Shown in pieces: positions 32,831 to 43,530 of a DNA stretch of 64,000 bases. The first letter of the stretch is position 1. Every line of letters begins with the position of its first letter. The position numbers and the translations under genes are program-made. The DNA comes from Channallabes apus (taxonomy: Eukaryota > Chordata > Actinopteri > Siluriformes > Clariidae): the NCBI GenBank assembly GCA_030522415.1, contig CM060105.1, forward strand, positions 12,797,206-12,861,205, read 5' to 3'. The notes under the pieces are model-generated. The model was not told the DNA's origin. It saw nothing but the letters and a program-made list of their open reading frames with translations, and made no database searches.

Positions 32831-33024
32831 GAGTCAAGAGTCAACCAGGTGTCCTCTGACAAATACACTCTTCCCCTACAGGAACAAAATGTTATTGTAA
32901 TATTTTTTATTGGAATTTAAATAAGTTCAAATTTAATGTGCTAATCTTTAACTCTGTATAAGAAGAAGGAAGTATATAACTACATGCCTTTGTCTTTACT
33001 TTTCTGTTTATTTATTACTAGTGT

Positions 33025-33410
33025 GGCGGCACGGTGGTGTAGTGGTTAGCACTGTCGCCTTGCACCGCCAGGGTGCATTTTGATTGAAAAACTTCCCCGG
33101 CCAGGCTCGATTCCCATCTCTGTGTGCATGGAGTTTGCATGTTCTCCCCGTGCTTGGTGGGTTTCCTCCAGGTACTCCGGTTTCCTCCCACAATCCAAAG
33201 ACATGTAGGTTAGGTTAATTGACATTCCAAATTGCCCGTAGTGTGTGAATGAGTGTGTGTATGTGAGTATGTGTGTCTGCCCTGCGATGGATTGGCACCC
33301 TGTCCAGGGTGTACCCCGCCTTGTGCCCTAAGTTTCCTGGGATAGGCTCCAGGCCCCTGCGACTCTGTATATAAGGATAAAGCGGTACAGAAAATGAATG
33401 AATGAATGAA
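33025..33410 (+). repeat. V-SINE (Mermaid-type), mosaic head, 12-bp target duplication
   Basis: Flanked by TATTACTAGTGT (33013-33024 and 33411-33422). The head GGTGTAGTGGTTAGCACTGTCG is intact. Where the B box should be, it carries ATTTTGATTGAAAAACTTCC, the flank-SINE junction of the 32448 copy. The tail is (GAAT)n. Confidence 0.93.
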
Positions 33411-33422
33411 TATTACTAGTGT

Positions 33423-33992
33423 AAGTACCCATCATTAACAGTTTGTAGAAATTTTCTTTGCAGTATTTGGTCCAGATTTCCACATTTTCTTTGCAGTATT
33501 TGGTCCAGATTTCCACATTTTACCATTGATGACAATTTTCTTAGTTGCACCATTATGTCAAAAAGTATTCTATTATCACATCTATTCAATCGTTAACAGC
33601 ATTTTTCCTTTTTTATCATTTATCTTGCTTTTTTTTTGCTGTTTATTAATCAATGAGAGACAAATATTAGAGCTATGTTGGATCAAATTTTACATTGCAT
33701 GTAATAACATGACAAAAGTATCTATTGGATATGTTTTGGATCACAGAGAGACGTTACAGATGTGAAACCCTAACTATTAGGACAATGACATGTAAAAAAA
33801 AGATGTTTATAACCTTTAGCAAGTTTGTCTGGATACAGTGTGCGTTTTTTCTCTCCACAGGAAACAGGGTTGAGAGGAAGAATATCATGTCACTGCTCAC
33901 CTCTGCTTTAAACTCAATTTCCAGAGTGCCCCATCACAACACAGCACATATCAGAGCTCTACCAGTGAACTTCAGTGTTCAAACAATTGTTG
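33423..33992. other. Gene-free stretch with small tandem repeat and one exon-like segment
   Basis: TTTGCAGTATTTGGTCCAGATTTCCACA is essentially doubled near 33457-33515. At 33861 a good acceptor (TTTTCTCTCCACAG) precedes an open frame (NIMSLLTSALNSISRVPHH) running into the LINE at about 33993. It could be a host exon, but no domain is recognised and no donor was found before the LINE. Confidence 0.35.
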
Positions 33993-34127
33993 GATTCCAA
34001 GATGGCGCCGGTGAGAATGGCTGCCGTCGCTCATTGTCCTCCTCAACTTTGCGTTTTTCTTATGTTTGCCGTGTTATTTTTTAGCTTTTTTGCAACCTGC
34101 AATGCTCTCATTTCCTATGACAGACAA
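33993..34127 (+). mobile_element. 5' leader of a Jockey/Rex-like LINE, upstream half
   Basis: CCAAGATGGCGCCGGTGAGAATGG, then CTCATTTCCTATGACAGACAA, the usual leader of this fish LINE group. The sequence resumes after the right composite at 38752 (AAGCCTTCTTGGGCAGAAG). The composite therefore interrupted this LINE. Confidence 0.65.
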
Positions 34128-34429
34128 CCCAGATAGCAAGGTGACATTGATTCAATGTTGAAATTTCATCAGAATCATCATTTTGGTTGAGGTTGATTTT
34201 TCAATGCTAAATAATGTTGAATCAATGTTGATAATTCAATGCTTTTCTGTGTTGAAAAGACAAACATTGAATCAATGTTGATTTTTGGTTGTGGAACCCA
34301 TCCTCATTCAACAATGTAAGGCAAATTAAATTAACTAAGTGCATTTCTATAAAAATGTGTATGCATGTGTGTATGTGTTTAAAACAGGTTAAAAAATTGA
34401 CTACGAGAGATTTGCCATGGTGCTTAAAA

Positions 34430-34446
<17 letters not shown>

Positions 34447-34489
<43 letters not shown>
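34447..34489. repeat. Poly-A and (TA)n tract
   Basis: A run of A (34427-34446) followed by 21 TA units, the shorter counterpart of 15969-16020. Confidence 0.9.
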
Positions 34490-34491
<2 letters not shown>

Positions 34492-34699
34492 TTAAGGAAA
34501 AAAAATAATTTGACGGTAAGTTTTGTGTATTTACCTTGCTGCCTACACTCTAAAAAATGCTGGGTTGTTTTTTCTACCCAAACGCTGGGTTGCCGCTGTT
34601 GGGTCATTTTTCTGGGTTATTTACAGAGAGTTGGGTAGTTTTTGTGTAACCCAGCTGCTGGGTTGAAGTTTGATTGGCCCCTCCCCCAAAGTTCACCGG

Positions 34700-34804
34700 T
34701 GGATTCAGCGGCTGTCACTCAGCTTCGTGTCTCTTGAGCTCCCACACCGCTGATGACGGTTCATCCTCCTCGGACATTTAAGGGGAAATGGCGTTAAATA
34801 CAAG
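34700..34804 (+). other. Candidate first exon of captured mini-gene
   Basis: CACCGCTGATGACGG...GGAAATGGCGTTAAATACAAG is followed by a GT donor at 34805. The ATG at 34789 would give MALNT plus a phase-2 junction. That phase does not match the best frame of the next exon, so this exon may be non-coding. Confidence 0.35.
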
Positions 34805-35782
34805 GTCTGTATACACATGTTCACTCACCTAATTCACATATGACTGAAAAATTATTACTATATGTAACATTTATTACTGTTACCGTGTTAAGGTTACACA
34901 CAAACTTTCCGGCTGGTCTGAGGTACTGGATGATAATTTAGCTGAGAATAGCTGCTAGCCATAAACCCCACCTGTGTATGAAAGAAACGGCTAAGATGTC
35001 TGAGCTTTTTAGCTTTCTCTGTAGAATGTTTGCAGGGTTACGAAGATGGTGAAGTGATGAATGAACGCTAAACTGTTAACTGTAGGGCTACCATGACCAG
35101 GCATTTAGTTAGTTTGCTAGCATTAGCAACCACTTTAGAACTTTATTAAACTCACTGCTTGAGACAATAAAATGCTGGTGTTACAAAACACTGACCCTCT
35201 CACAAATATACAGACCTGCTAACCCTCCCGTTTTTCACTAGCTAGTAATTTACTCTGCGGTCAAATTTCTCCTGCGTTTCTCCCGAGTTATAACAATATT
35301 TTACACCTTTCCCCCTTTGGCAAGTATGCAAATGTATCACCAGTAATAGCATGTAAGCTAACCAGGTACCTCTCTTTAACCAAAGTTAAATTAACTATCA
35401 GTCAGCGCGCCAACTACAGGAAAAAGTACCACAGCTGTACAGGTAACTACTAGATGAAGTATTAATATTTTGGTGATTGTAATGTACCAGTATGACACCA
35501 GCTATAAAATTTTTTCGGTAATTAGCTTAAAATCAATGCAGACTACAATATCAACTAGTCTGACATAAAGAGTTGTATCCTAAAAGCCATGCTTATTTTG
35601 CTGTTTTATGTTTGGTAGTAGCGGTCTCCATGTTTTTGTTTCTGGTTACCTATACACTATCTTAATGGGCAGCTTTGTAATTTTTTAGTATCAATCGTAT
35701 TTCACACGAAATTGAGAGTCTTATTCAGTTTAATCTTTGCTATTCAACAAAATTTTAACTTTTTCATTTCTTTCTTTCTAAG

Positions 35783-35884
35783 GTTGGAACCAACATGGTG
35801 GAATACCTCCAGCAGGCTGAAGTGTCAAGGCCGTACCCCTACATCCTGACGTTGGGAGATAATGACCAGCACTGCTCTCAGTAA
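35783..35884 (+). pseudogene. Terminal exon-like segment of captured mini-gene
   Basis: A polypyrimidine tract and AG (TTTCTTTCTTTCTAAG) precede an open 34-codon segment ending in TAA. It includes MVEYLQQAEVSR and YPYILTLGDNDQHCSQ. The PYPYIL-LGD wording resembles C-terminal exons of uncharacterised fish SAM-domain-type proteins, as far as I recall; this is family resemblance, not proof. A polyadenylation signal lies 210 bases downstream. Likely a captured host gene fragment. Confidence 0.5.
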
Positions 35885-36817
35885 TGTTGTAATGTTGCTA
35901 TGAAATAGCGAGACCTACCTGAAAAGTCATAGACAGACAGTGTTTGTATGTTAAAATGAGACCAGGGCTGGATAGTTTTGATCCTGCTCTGTAGAAGTTG
36001 CTTCAGCCTATTTGTTCAATTACTCCATTCTGCTCTTATCAGTAATAGTATAGTAATGATGTCACTGTTGATTATCTGTTCTTGTGCTTTTGAAAAATAA
36101 ATGTTTTTTCTAAGAACATTTAATAGGATGATGTTTATTGCATACATGTATGTTTTTTGTAATAGACCAGTATATCAAAGTAATTTAACTGTTTAATAGA
36201 CATGCGTGTTTTTTTTTTTTTTTTTTTTTACAGATTCACTGTAAAACATGAAAATAATAATAACCTATTTGTGAGGTAGAATTAACCCAATTCTACCTCA
36301 CAAATAGACCAATTTATGTGGTGGAATTAACCCAGCATTATAGTTAAATATGACCTAGCATTTGGATTGAATATTTAACCCATCTTGTTGGGTTAAACAA
36401 ATAACCCATCTTGCTGGGTTACATTAACCCAGCATTTAGTTAGTCCTATATTTACCTAGCTGCTGGGTTAAAAACAACCCAGATTGGGTTGTTTTTAACC
36501 CAGCATTTTTTAGGGTGTAGTTTACTCACTTGAGAGCTTAATTCCTGTTTGCCGTTCAAAAGTACTCAATTTTCGCCTCGCATTTAACATCGGAAGGTGT
36601 TTTTACACTGTCGCCACATCATTATAATACACTCTACAGGCATGAGAATTCAATATGTTGTAGTCTGGAAGTTCCTGCCACTCACGGTGAAAGAATTTTG
36701 GCGATGCGACCTACGGTATTCTGTTGGGAAGCATTTGTTTGAGAGCTTAGTTCCTGTTTCCCGTTGTCTGTGTCTGACCCAGAGCAGTGTGCGTGCCCCA
36801 CATGGAAAGAACTTATA

Positions 36818-37520
36818 TGAGGATATATGCGCATATATGAAACCTATATGCAGTATATATGCGCATATATCCGCACCTATATGATGACATATGTGCATAT
36901 ATGAAACCTATATGCAGTATATATGCGCATATAACCGCACCTATATGGGGCCAGGGGTAGCTCAGTGGTTAAGGCCTTGGACTACAGTTCGGAAGATCCC
37001 AGGTTCAAACCCCACAACCACCAAGTTGCCACTGTTGGGCCCTTGAGCAAGGCCCTTAACCCTCAACTGCTCAGATGTATAATGAGATAAAAATGTAAGT
37101 CGCTCTGGATAAGAGCGTCTGCCAAATGCCTAAATGTAAATGTAAATATGAGGATATATGCGCATATATGAAACCTATATGCAGTATATATGCATATATA
37201 TGATAATATATATGCTGCATATATGCGTATATATGCCACATGTAGGCAACATTGAGGTGCATATATGTGCATATACAGGCCATATAGGTCTCCTGTATTG
37301 CTTCTTTATATCCACATATAAGCCCTATATGTACATACAAGATATGTCTCCTATGGCAGGATCTGGTCATTTTAGCTCATATCTCACTTTGGCAACTGTC
37401 ATACATGATGCCTAGCTCATATTTTCTATTATCAAGGCAATAACTAAGAACTAACAAAAAAAAATGCAAAAAACTAATCCTAATTGGCCACATACAGTAT
37501 ATGAGGATATATGCACATAT
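36818..37520. repeat. Palindromic ATATGCGCATAT minisatellite (right copy)
   Basis: Reverse of 12945-13640. It contains the 12-bp insertion relative to the left copy (around GCCACATGTAGGCAAC) and is split by the SINE. Confidence 0.85.
36947..37147 (+). repeat. tRNA-derived SINE with L2-type tail
   Basis: Same family as 8068-8274, with A box TAGCTCAGTGGTTAAGG and intact B box GGTTCAAACCCC. Positionally identical to the left-composite copy. Confidence 0.9.
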
Positions 37521-37669
37521 ATGAAACCTCAGTCTCCGTGAAAATCTTTTTGAAACACGTCACTAAAATTAACTGAAATGAGAAATATATCTATATAAAG
37601 CTTAAAGTGTCTACTTTTAAATGATGCAAGTCACATTGAAAACAAATATTCTCAGTTTATGTAATCCGT

Positions 37670-38026
37670 ATGAAACCAAGGAGAGGCACAGAATTTGGAC
37701 ATGTGGACATGATCATGTATGCAGATGATACGGTAATTTTTACACAAGCTAAAAGTGCTGATGATGCAGCCCATCAGCTTTCATTAGCCTTAGATGACTT
37801 ACAAAAATGGCTGAATGATTCATGCTTGTGCCTTAATGTTAAAAAGACTGTATCAATGTTTTTTACAGAGTTTCTTTGCTTCAACAGTTCAGAAATGGCT
37901 TCGTTATGTCCCAGAACGGCTGGGGGGAATTGCTCGTGGTGGAAAACCATAAGTTCAGACTCTCTTATTATCTCTTATTATCTTATGCCTTGTTTTGCTT
38001 GTTATCTTATCTGTTTTGCTGCGTAA
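37670..38026 (+). pseudogene. LINE reverse-transcriptase fragment inside the right composite
   Basis: Identical in translation to the left copy (MIMYADDTVIFTQ, DLQKWLNDSCLCLNVKKT). RT palm only; passenger sequence. Confidence 0.82.
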
Positions 38027-38751
38027 ATACATTTCAACTTACGAATAATGTTTCAGTCATCTGTTGTGTTTCTGACTTGGTTGTTTCTATTTGCATTTGA
38101 CTGAATTTTGCTGAGGCAGGCTGCCATTTTTATATTATGGTTTTCCAGTCTCTTCTCTTGGCAGTTAGGTTCTGTTTTATGAATTCAGAATTAACAATCT
38201 CTTCTAATAGTTCTCTTCTAAAAACTCATTTTGTCATCCAGTTTATAATAATTTGTATGTAAGTTGTAGTGTGTTTTATTATATAGTTGTTTTATTGTAA
38301 TTGTGATGTTACTTCCTGTTTAAATGGGTATGGAGCATAAATAAATAAATATGTTTACATGTAAACTGAAGGATGTTGAGTTACTGACTTTTTGTTAAAA
38401 AAAAATGTTTTTCAGCCCTACATGGTCTCTGATTTAAAGAAATAAACCAAAACGGACATGATTTACTGTCATAGAATCTTGCTGTTCATAAAGCAAGACT
38501 AAACTATAATTGCTTCAATGTTGATTCAATGTTGATTCAATGTAAAATAAGTGATTGAATTTACGTTGAACAAACATTGATTTTATGCCCATCTTGATCT
38601 ATTTTTCATCATTGAAATAACATTATTTCAAGGTGCAAACCTGATGAAAAATCAACGTTTAACATTGAAATTTCAACATTGATTCAATGACAAGTTGGTT
38701 GATGCTTTAATGTTGATTCAACGATGATTCAATGTTGTTCTGCTATCTGGG

Positions 38752-39082
38752 AAGCCTTCTTGGGCAGAAGAAATGCCGGAAAAGTGGGAAAAGAGCCGGG
38801 ATCCTGGTCAGGCTGAGGAACAGACAACACCCTGCCCCGCTTCCCAGCGTTCTTCTAGCGAACGTCCAGTCTTTGGAAAACAAGCTGGATGAATTAAGAG
38901 CCAGGATAACCTTTCATAGGGACATTAAGAACTGCAACGTCTTTGTTTTTACAGAGGCATGGCTGGACCCTTCCGTCCCCGACTCGACCATTGTCACTGA
39001 GGAACTCTCCATTCACCGCCGGGATAGAACAATAGACTCGGGTAAATGCAGGGGAGGTGGCCTGTGTGTAATGACCAACTAA
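38752..39082 (+). pseudogene. Jockey/Rex-like LINE endonuclease, N-terminal fragment
   Basis: The frame includes GQKKCRKSGKRAGILVRLRN, PLPSVLLANVQSLENKLDEL and VFVFTEAWLDPSVPD, the start of an apurinic-like endonuclease with its Glu motif. It ends GGGLCVMTN and is truncated before the catalytic Asp-His blocks. It continues the LINE leader at 33993-34127 across the composite insertion. Confidence 0.8.
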
Positions 39083-39622
39083 ATTATCTCACCAATACGC
39101 CTGTATAATGGAGTACATACTTTAACGTATATTTACTGTATCTATGATCACCTGACTCCTCTCTCTTTGTCAGGCTCCTCCTCCTCCTGGACTCGACCTG
39201 TTCTCTTGTGGAGCAGCAGCAATGGGCACCAGGTTTCCTCCTACACACACCATAGGATCTTACTATACTGAACCTTGTAGTGAAAGGGTGCCTACAGTGC
39301 TGTTCTGGATGAAAAGATGGATCTCTGACACAGTGCATTCTGGGTAATAAATAACCTGTTTAGAAGAGGTGCAGTTCAAACCAATTTCTGCCCAAACCAA
39401 ATCTGTACTTGTAGAATTTTATAGAAACCTTTGAAGTTCGTGTTCTGTGAACAAAAATAAAATATTAGATGAGTGGTTTAACACTTTAGTGAGTCGACAA
39501 AGCAACATCACGTCTGATAAGTGTTTATATACAGTAACTAACTGATTATTTAACTGTGTGATAAACAGGACCTGGTCTACAGTAGTGTACTGTTTAGTGC
39601 AGTAGTATGGAGGTTGGGACAT

Positions 39623-39624
<2 letters not shown>
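39083..39624. other. Gene-free stretch upstream of the NLR gene
   Basis: No exon recognised. The NLR promoter may lie in 39.1-40.6 kb, but no core promoter motif stands out. Confidence 0.4.
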
Positions 39625-39678
<54 letters not shown>

Positions 39679-39896
39679 ACCTGGTGGTGTTTTAGAAGTG
39701 CTTTTTGAAGCTTCTTTAAAGCTCTCTGAGCTTTGAATCTTCCGGGCATGGTGGAGCTGATAAACGGATTGGAGGAGAGTGAGGAGGACACGGAGAACCC
39801 CACACCAACACCGGTGACCATGATGGGTGGAGCTGAGACACTACACAACAAAAAGCACTTCTAAAACACCACCAGGTAAACACAAACACACGCACG

Positions 39897-39960
<64 letters not shown>
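39625..39960. repeat. Large hairpin: (TG)n, 33-bp perfect inverted arms, (CA)n
   Basis: A TG tract at 39625-39674 and a CA tract at 39899-39960 flank inverted arms 39675-39707 (GTTTACCTGGTGGTG...) and 39849-39881 (...CACCACCAGGTAAAC), which match perfectly over 33 bp. TG and CA tracts pair too, so nearly the whole 336 bp can fold. The 141-bp loop contains GCATGGTGGAGCTGA. Confidence 0.92.
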
Positions 39961-39965
<5 letters not shown>

Positions 39966-40649
39966 ATATCTGCCTCAGATGTCTGTAAGAAAACTCCTGG
40001 TTTGTTTATTAATTTGTGTTTTATTAAAGTTGTAAATGATGAGTGTGTTTCCAAATGAGTCGACTCAGAGAGTCGATTCCCTGAACGACACATGACTCTG
40101 AGAAAATAAAAGTGTTTCTCTCACAGACTTCAACTTGTTTCTGCTGGAACAAAACAAATAACTCCAGGCAGAAACGGTGATATTAATGTCACACAACAAG
40201 GACTGCTGAGTAAAAGTGAGTGACTTCTTTATCAGAAACGACTTTATATTGGAATAATGAGTTTATATTTAATATAAAACTCGTGTTATATGTTATTGAT
40301 CTGGTGTAAAAACAGCAGTAAAACAGTGTCATGTCAGCAGAACTGAACTCTTTATCTCCAGTGTGTGTTATATACTCGAGTTTATCTCCTCTGTTTATCA
40401 TTAATTAAACATTCATAGTGTTTGTGTGAATTTATATTCAATAATCTGGAACAAAAGAATAATAAAGTTTAAGATCTGACACCAGGAAAGGCCATGCGCG
40501 GGGTGTTATATATTAACTTTACTGTATAGCTATACATAGATTAGTTTTATTGTAATTTTCTTGTGAAAGAACCGATCTTGATCATTTTCATGAATAAATT
40601 CTACCTCTTCAAAACTAAAACAGTTTAATGATTGTTGTTGTGTGTTTAG

Positions 40650-40792
40650 GAGTGTAATTTATTCCAGCAGTAGCGATCAGCATCTTCAGGATTCAGCAGT
40701 GTGTCCATGAGCTCTCTGTACATACACTAATATTCAAACATGGAGACGCCTGATCTGGAGACAGAGAATGAGACCCCGTCCTCAGAAAAGCA
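40650..40792 (+). CDS. NLR exon with start codon
   Basis: Acceptor TGTGTTTAG ends at 40649, implying an unseen non-coding exon upstream. The chosen start ATG at 40740 gives METPDLETENETPSSEK and ends CA before GTAAGT (phase 2). The choice is supported by phase agreement with the next exon. An upstream ATG at 40707 opens a 7-codon reading frame that stops at 40728-40730, a possible uORF lowering translation. Confidence 0.75.
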
Positions 40793-42027
40793 GTAAGTTA
40801 CTGTGTCCTAGTGTTTTAGTCACTGAACATTCATATCTAATATATGTAGTGAGTATTCATGAAAATAATAACTAACACAGACATCACCTGACAAAAATCC
40901 CAGATTCTGTTCTTTGTGAAAAGATGTGTAAAAAGTGCAGTTAAAAGTAAACAGTAGTCATGAGACAATACACTAATGTCATGATATAAGACATATCGCT
41001 ATACAGGCTTCACAATAATGAACAGGCAGTGTCGACACAAACACATTATATTAAATTGTATTACATTCATTTTTCTCTGTAATGGCAACATATCCAACAA
41101 CTGCAATATCACTACCACAGGGTGTTAAACTCTCACTCTGACTGGGACACATCGGCATTTTAGTGAGACCCTGCAGAGACCCAACTACAATGTATATTAT
41201 ATAGTTTTATTTATTTATTTTAATTAATATAACCACCAGTACAAACACACTGTGCTTCTGAATGGTGTTAGACAGGTGTATGACGTCATCAAGCACAGCA
41301 CACAGGTGTTGATTTTAATCTGCATTTTTGATCGTTGTCAAGCCAACTGTGATAGAAACTGGAATGTACGTATTTACTGCAGTTTACAGTAACTACCTTC
41401 AGACGGCTGCACTGTGGATCTGCTGTGAATTCTGTAGTAGTGTGATCATGTTAAACACAGATTCAATCTTATTTTTCCGAGTTCAGGCAGAGAGAATGAG
41501 ACGAGGCTGTTGGCCGGGTGTTTGTCCCGTGTGCTATGATTGGATGTTTCCTGAAAAAAACTGATGTGACGCAACAGAAAAACACTAAGTACACTAAAGC
41601 AGGGCTGCAACCAACGACTATTGTAATTATAGATCAATATAATGATTACTGAACTGATTAATTGATTAATCAGACTAGTATTGGCACAATTACTCAATAG
41701 CTCTTATTCAGGTATCAGCTTTTAAATTTAGCTTGAGGTTGTGATAACTGTGATAACTAATAATGAGGACAATAAAGATGAAAACTTAATTAAATAAACT
41801 TAATAATTATGTCTTTAAATGAACTTTCCTAATGACATAAAACTTAAAATCCAAGGATAATCCGAGTAGCAGCAATAAAATATAATTATTAATTAATGCT
41901 TAAGTTTATGGGTGGGAGGCGGAGTCAAGTAACATGGCATGTGAAGGGACTGAGAGTGAACTGAGAAAAGAACACACACCTGAGGAGAGAGTTTGTGTGT
42001 GTCTCTGTGTATGTGTGTGTGTGTGTG
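40793..42027. other. NLR intron 1, first part: no gene
   Basis: AT-rich intronic sequence. Around 41596-41690 the phrase GGGCTGCAACCAACGACTATTG followed by GATTAATTGATTAATCAG matches a common fish palindromic repeat type. Confidence 0.5.
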
Positions 42028-42038
42028 TGAGAGAGACA

Positions 42039-42072
<34 letters not shown>
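41994..42072. repeat. (TG)n-(GA)n microsatellite
   Basis: TG repeats followed by an almost pure GA tract, ending four bases before the gypsy LTR. Confidence 0.9.
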
Positions 42073-42075
<3 letters not shown>

Positions 42076-42332
42076 TGTCACACACACTCGCGCCGCGACC
42101 GGCACAAGGACCCGGAAGTAGCCAGGTCGCAAAAGCAGGAAGCATAAAAGGAGACAAGATAGCGGTTCACGTCACTTAGTTATTAAGTTTTGCCCATGTC
42201 GGATCAGCTCGTATCGCTTCCAATTCGTGAGTACTCACTATCTTGGGTTATGTTTCTGCCTAGAGTGTGTTTTTATAGGACGTGGGTTAAATTAGTGTTT
42301 TTCCCTTGCTCCGTTGTTGTGAGAGTCCTAAG
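42076..42332 (+). repeat. Left LTR, 3'-truncated
   Basis: It starts TGTCACACACACTCGCGCCG and is nearly identical to the right LTR through CCCTTGCTCCGTTGTTGTG, then diverges to AGAGTCCTAAGATT. Confidence 0.88.
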
Positions 42333-42455
42333 ATTAAATCGCTTGGTTATCCTGCCTTCTTGCTTGCTTCCGCGTTTGGGTTTACCATCCACGCTACAAG
42401 GGCTAACCGCTAAAGCTAAGTCTTCTGGTCTACTCCAGGTTAGTTCATTGACAGA

Positions 42456-43530
42456 ATGACTGAGTCCCGCGCGGTGAACCCAGCGGATCATGCACGCCTT
42501 TGTGACGTGGTGGATCAGCACGCTGTGCTTATCGATAATCTTAGCACGGAGATCGCTACTCTACGCCAAGGCGTCCGTGACGTAGCGGCCCTGCGCCGCG
42601 AAGTCACGGAGCTGAAGCGGGAGAACGCGGAGCTCCGTGCGGCTGTTGATGGTGCGGCTAGCCGGGCCCCCGTCGTCATGGCTGCAGCGCCGCACCAACC
42701 CTCCCCCCCTCTCCTTCTGACATATTCATTTCATTACCAGATAAGTGGAATGGCACAGATGGAAAGTGTGATGTGTTTTTAACAGCGCTTGATTTGGTGT
42801 TTGAGTTTAATTCCACCAGGTACTCCACCGATCGGCTACGCATTGCACTTCTCGTCTCGTTGCTAACTGGGCAGGCAGCTGAGTGGGCCACGGCGGTTCT
42901 CAAATCAGATTCAGATACCGCTCACTCCTACAATGAGTTCACCCACCAGCTAAGACTCACCTTCTAGCACCCCACAGGTGAGGTGGAGACCGACACAAGA
43001 CTCTATCATCTACGGCAGGGAGGTTTGTCCGTGAGCCGTTATACTGCGGAGTTCCGCACACTCGCTGTCCAGATCACCTGAGGAGACTCCGCCCTCCGGA
43101 CAGCCTATTACGAAGGGCTGGCTTCTCGCATAAAAGACGAACTCGCGGGGCGAGAGCTACCTGCTACGCTGGAGGGCCTCATCCAGCTGGCCCTTTGGAT
43201 TGACCAACGCCTGCTGTATCGTCCCAAGCCAGTCCCTCGCACCCTGCCGCCTGCCACACCCATCATCTCCTATGTCCCGTCACGTCCTTCAGCACCTTGC
43301 CTTCACGTTCAGGCACCTGAAGCTCGACCCACCGCCACTACTTCTGTCGGATCTCCACCACCCGCCATGGTTGACATGGGAGCCGGGGAACCCATGCAAT
43401 TAGGGCGCGCCTCCTTGTCCGCTGCAGAACGGGCACGAAGATTTCGGGAGGGACTCTGTGCTTACTGTGGGTCAGATGCTCACCACCAAGCCATCTGCCT
43501 CCTCCGTCCGGGAAACGCCCAGGCCCAGTG
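42456..43530 (+). pseudogene. Ty3/gypsy gag, broken
   Basis: It starts MTESRAVNPADHARLCDVV and has a coiled coil (LRREVTELKRENAELRAAVD) typical of this fish gypsy group. The frame shifts near 42717. The capsid region continues as ALDLVFEFNSTRYSTDR and LLTGQAAEWATAVL, then hits a stop at 42965-42967 and another near 43079. The nucleocapsid zinc knuckle C-X2-C-X4-H-X4-C (CAYCGSDAHHQAIC) is still readable near 43459-43500. At least one frameshift and two internal stops. Confidence 0.88.

Larger units (their letters stand above)
34546..36517 (+). mobile_element. Nested TIR element with a two-exon mini-gene (right copy)
   Basis: Ends CACTCTAAAAAATGCTGGG and CCCAGCATTTTTTAGGGTG with TA on both sides, and TGGGTT/AACCCA clusters within 150-300 bp of each end. 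In plus orientation it contains a promoter-like first exon, an intron of nearly 1 kb, a terminal coding-like exon and a polyadenylation signal AATAAA at 36096-36101. No transposase. The superfamily is uncertain. Confidence 0.6.
34128..38751 (+). mobile_element. 4.62 kb composite DNA element, right copy of the inverted pair
   Basis: CCCAGATAGCA at 34128 and TGCTATCTGGG ending at 38751, with AA on both sides (34126-34127 and 38752-38753). It is the reverse complement of 11715-16370 with only small differences: a 12-bp insertion near 37225-37240, (TA)n and poly-T lengths, and scattered substitutions (for example CAGCAGCTAGG versus CAGCTGCTAGG, AGATGGGTT versus AGATAGGTT). It carries the same passengers at the same places. 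Its flanks read continuously as one LINE, so it is a real insertion. Confidence 0.85.

Noticed and set aside
12366..38100. The perfectly mirrored open frames could mean an assembly artefact (one segment assembled twice).
   Set aside because: The copies differ by a 12-bp indel, several substitutions and microsatellite lengths. Each has different flanks with its own 2-bp duplication, and the right copy splits a LINE cleanly. Long reads should still confirm it.
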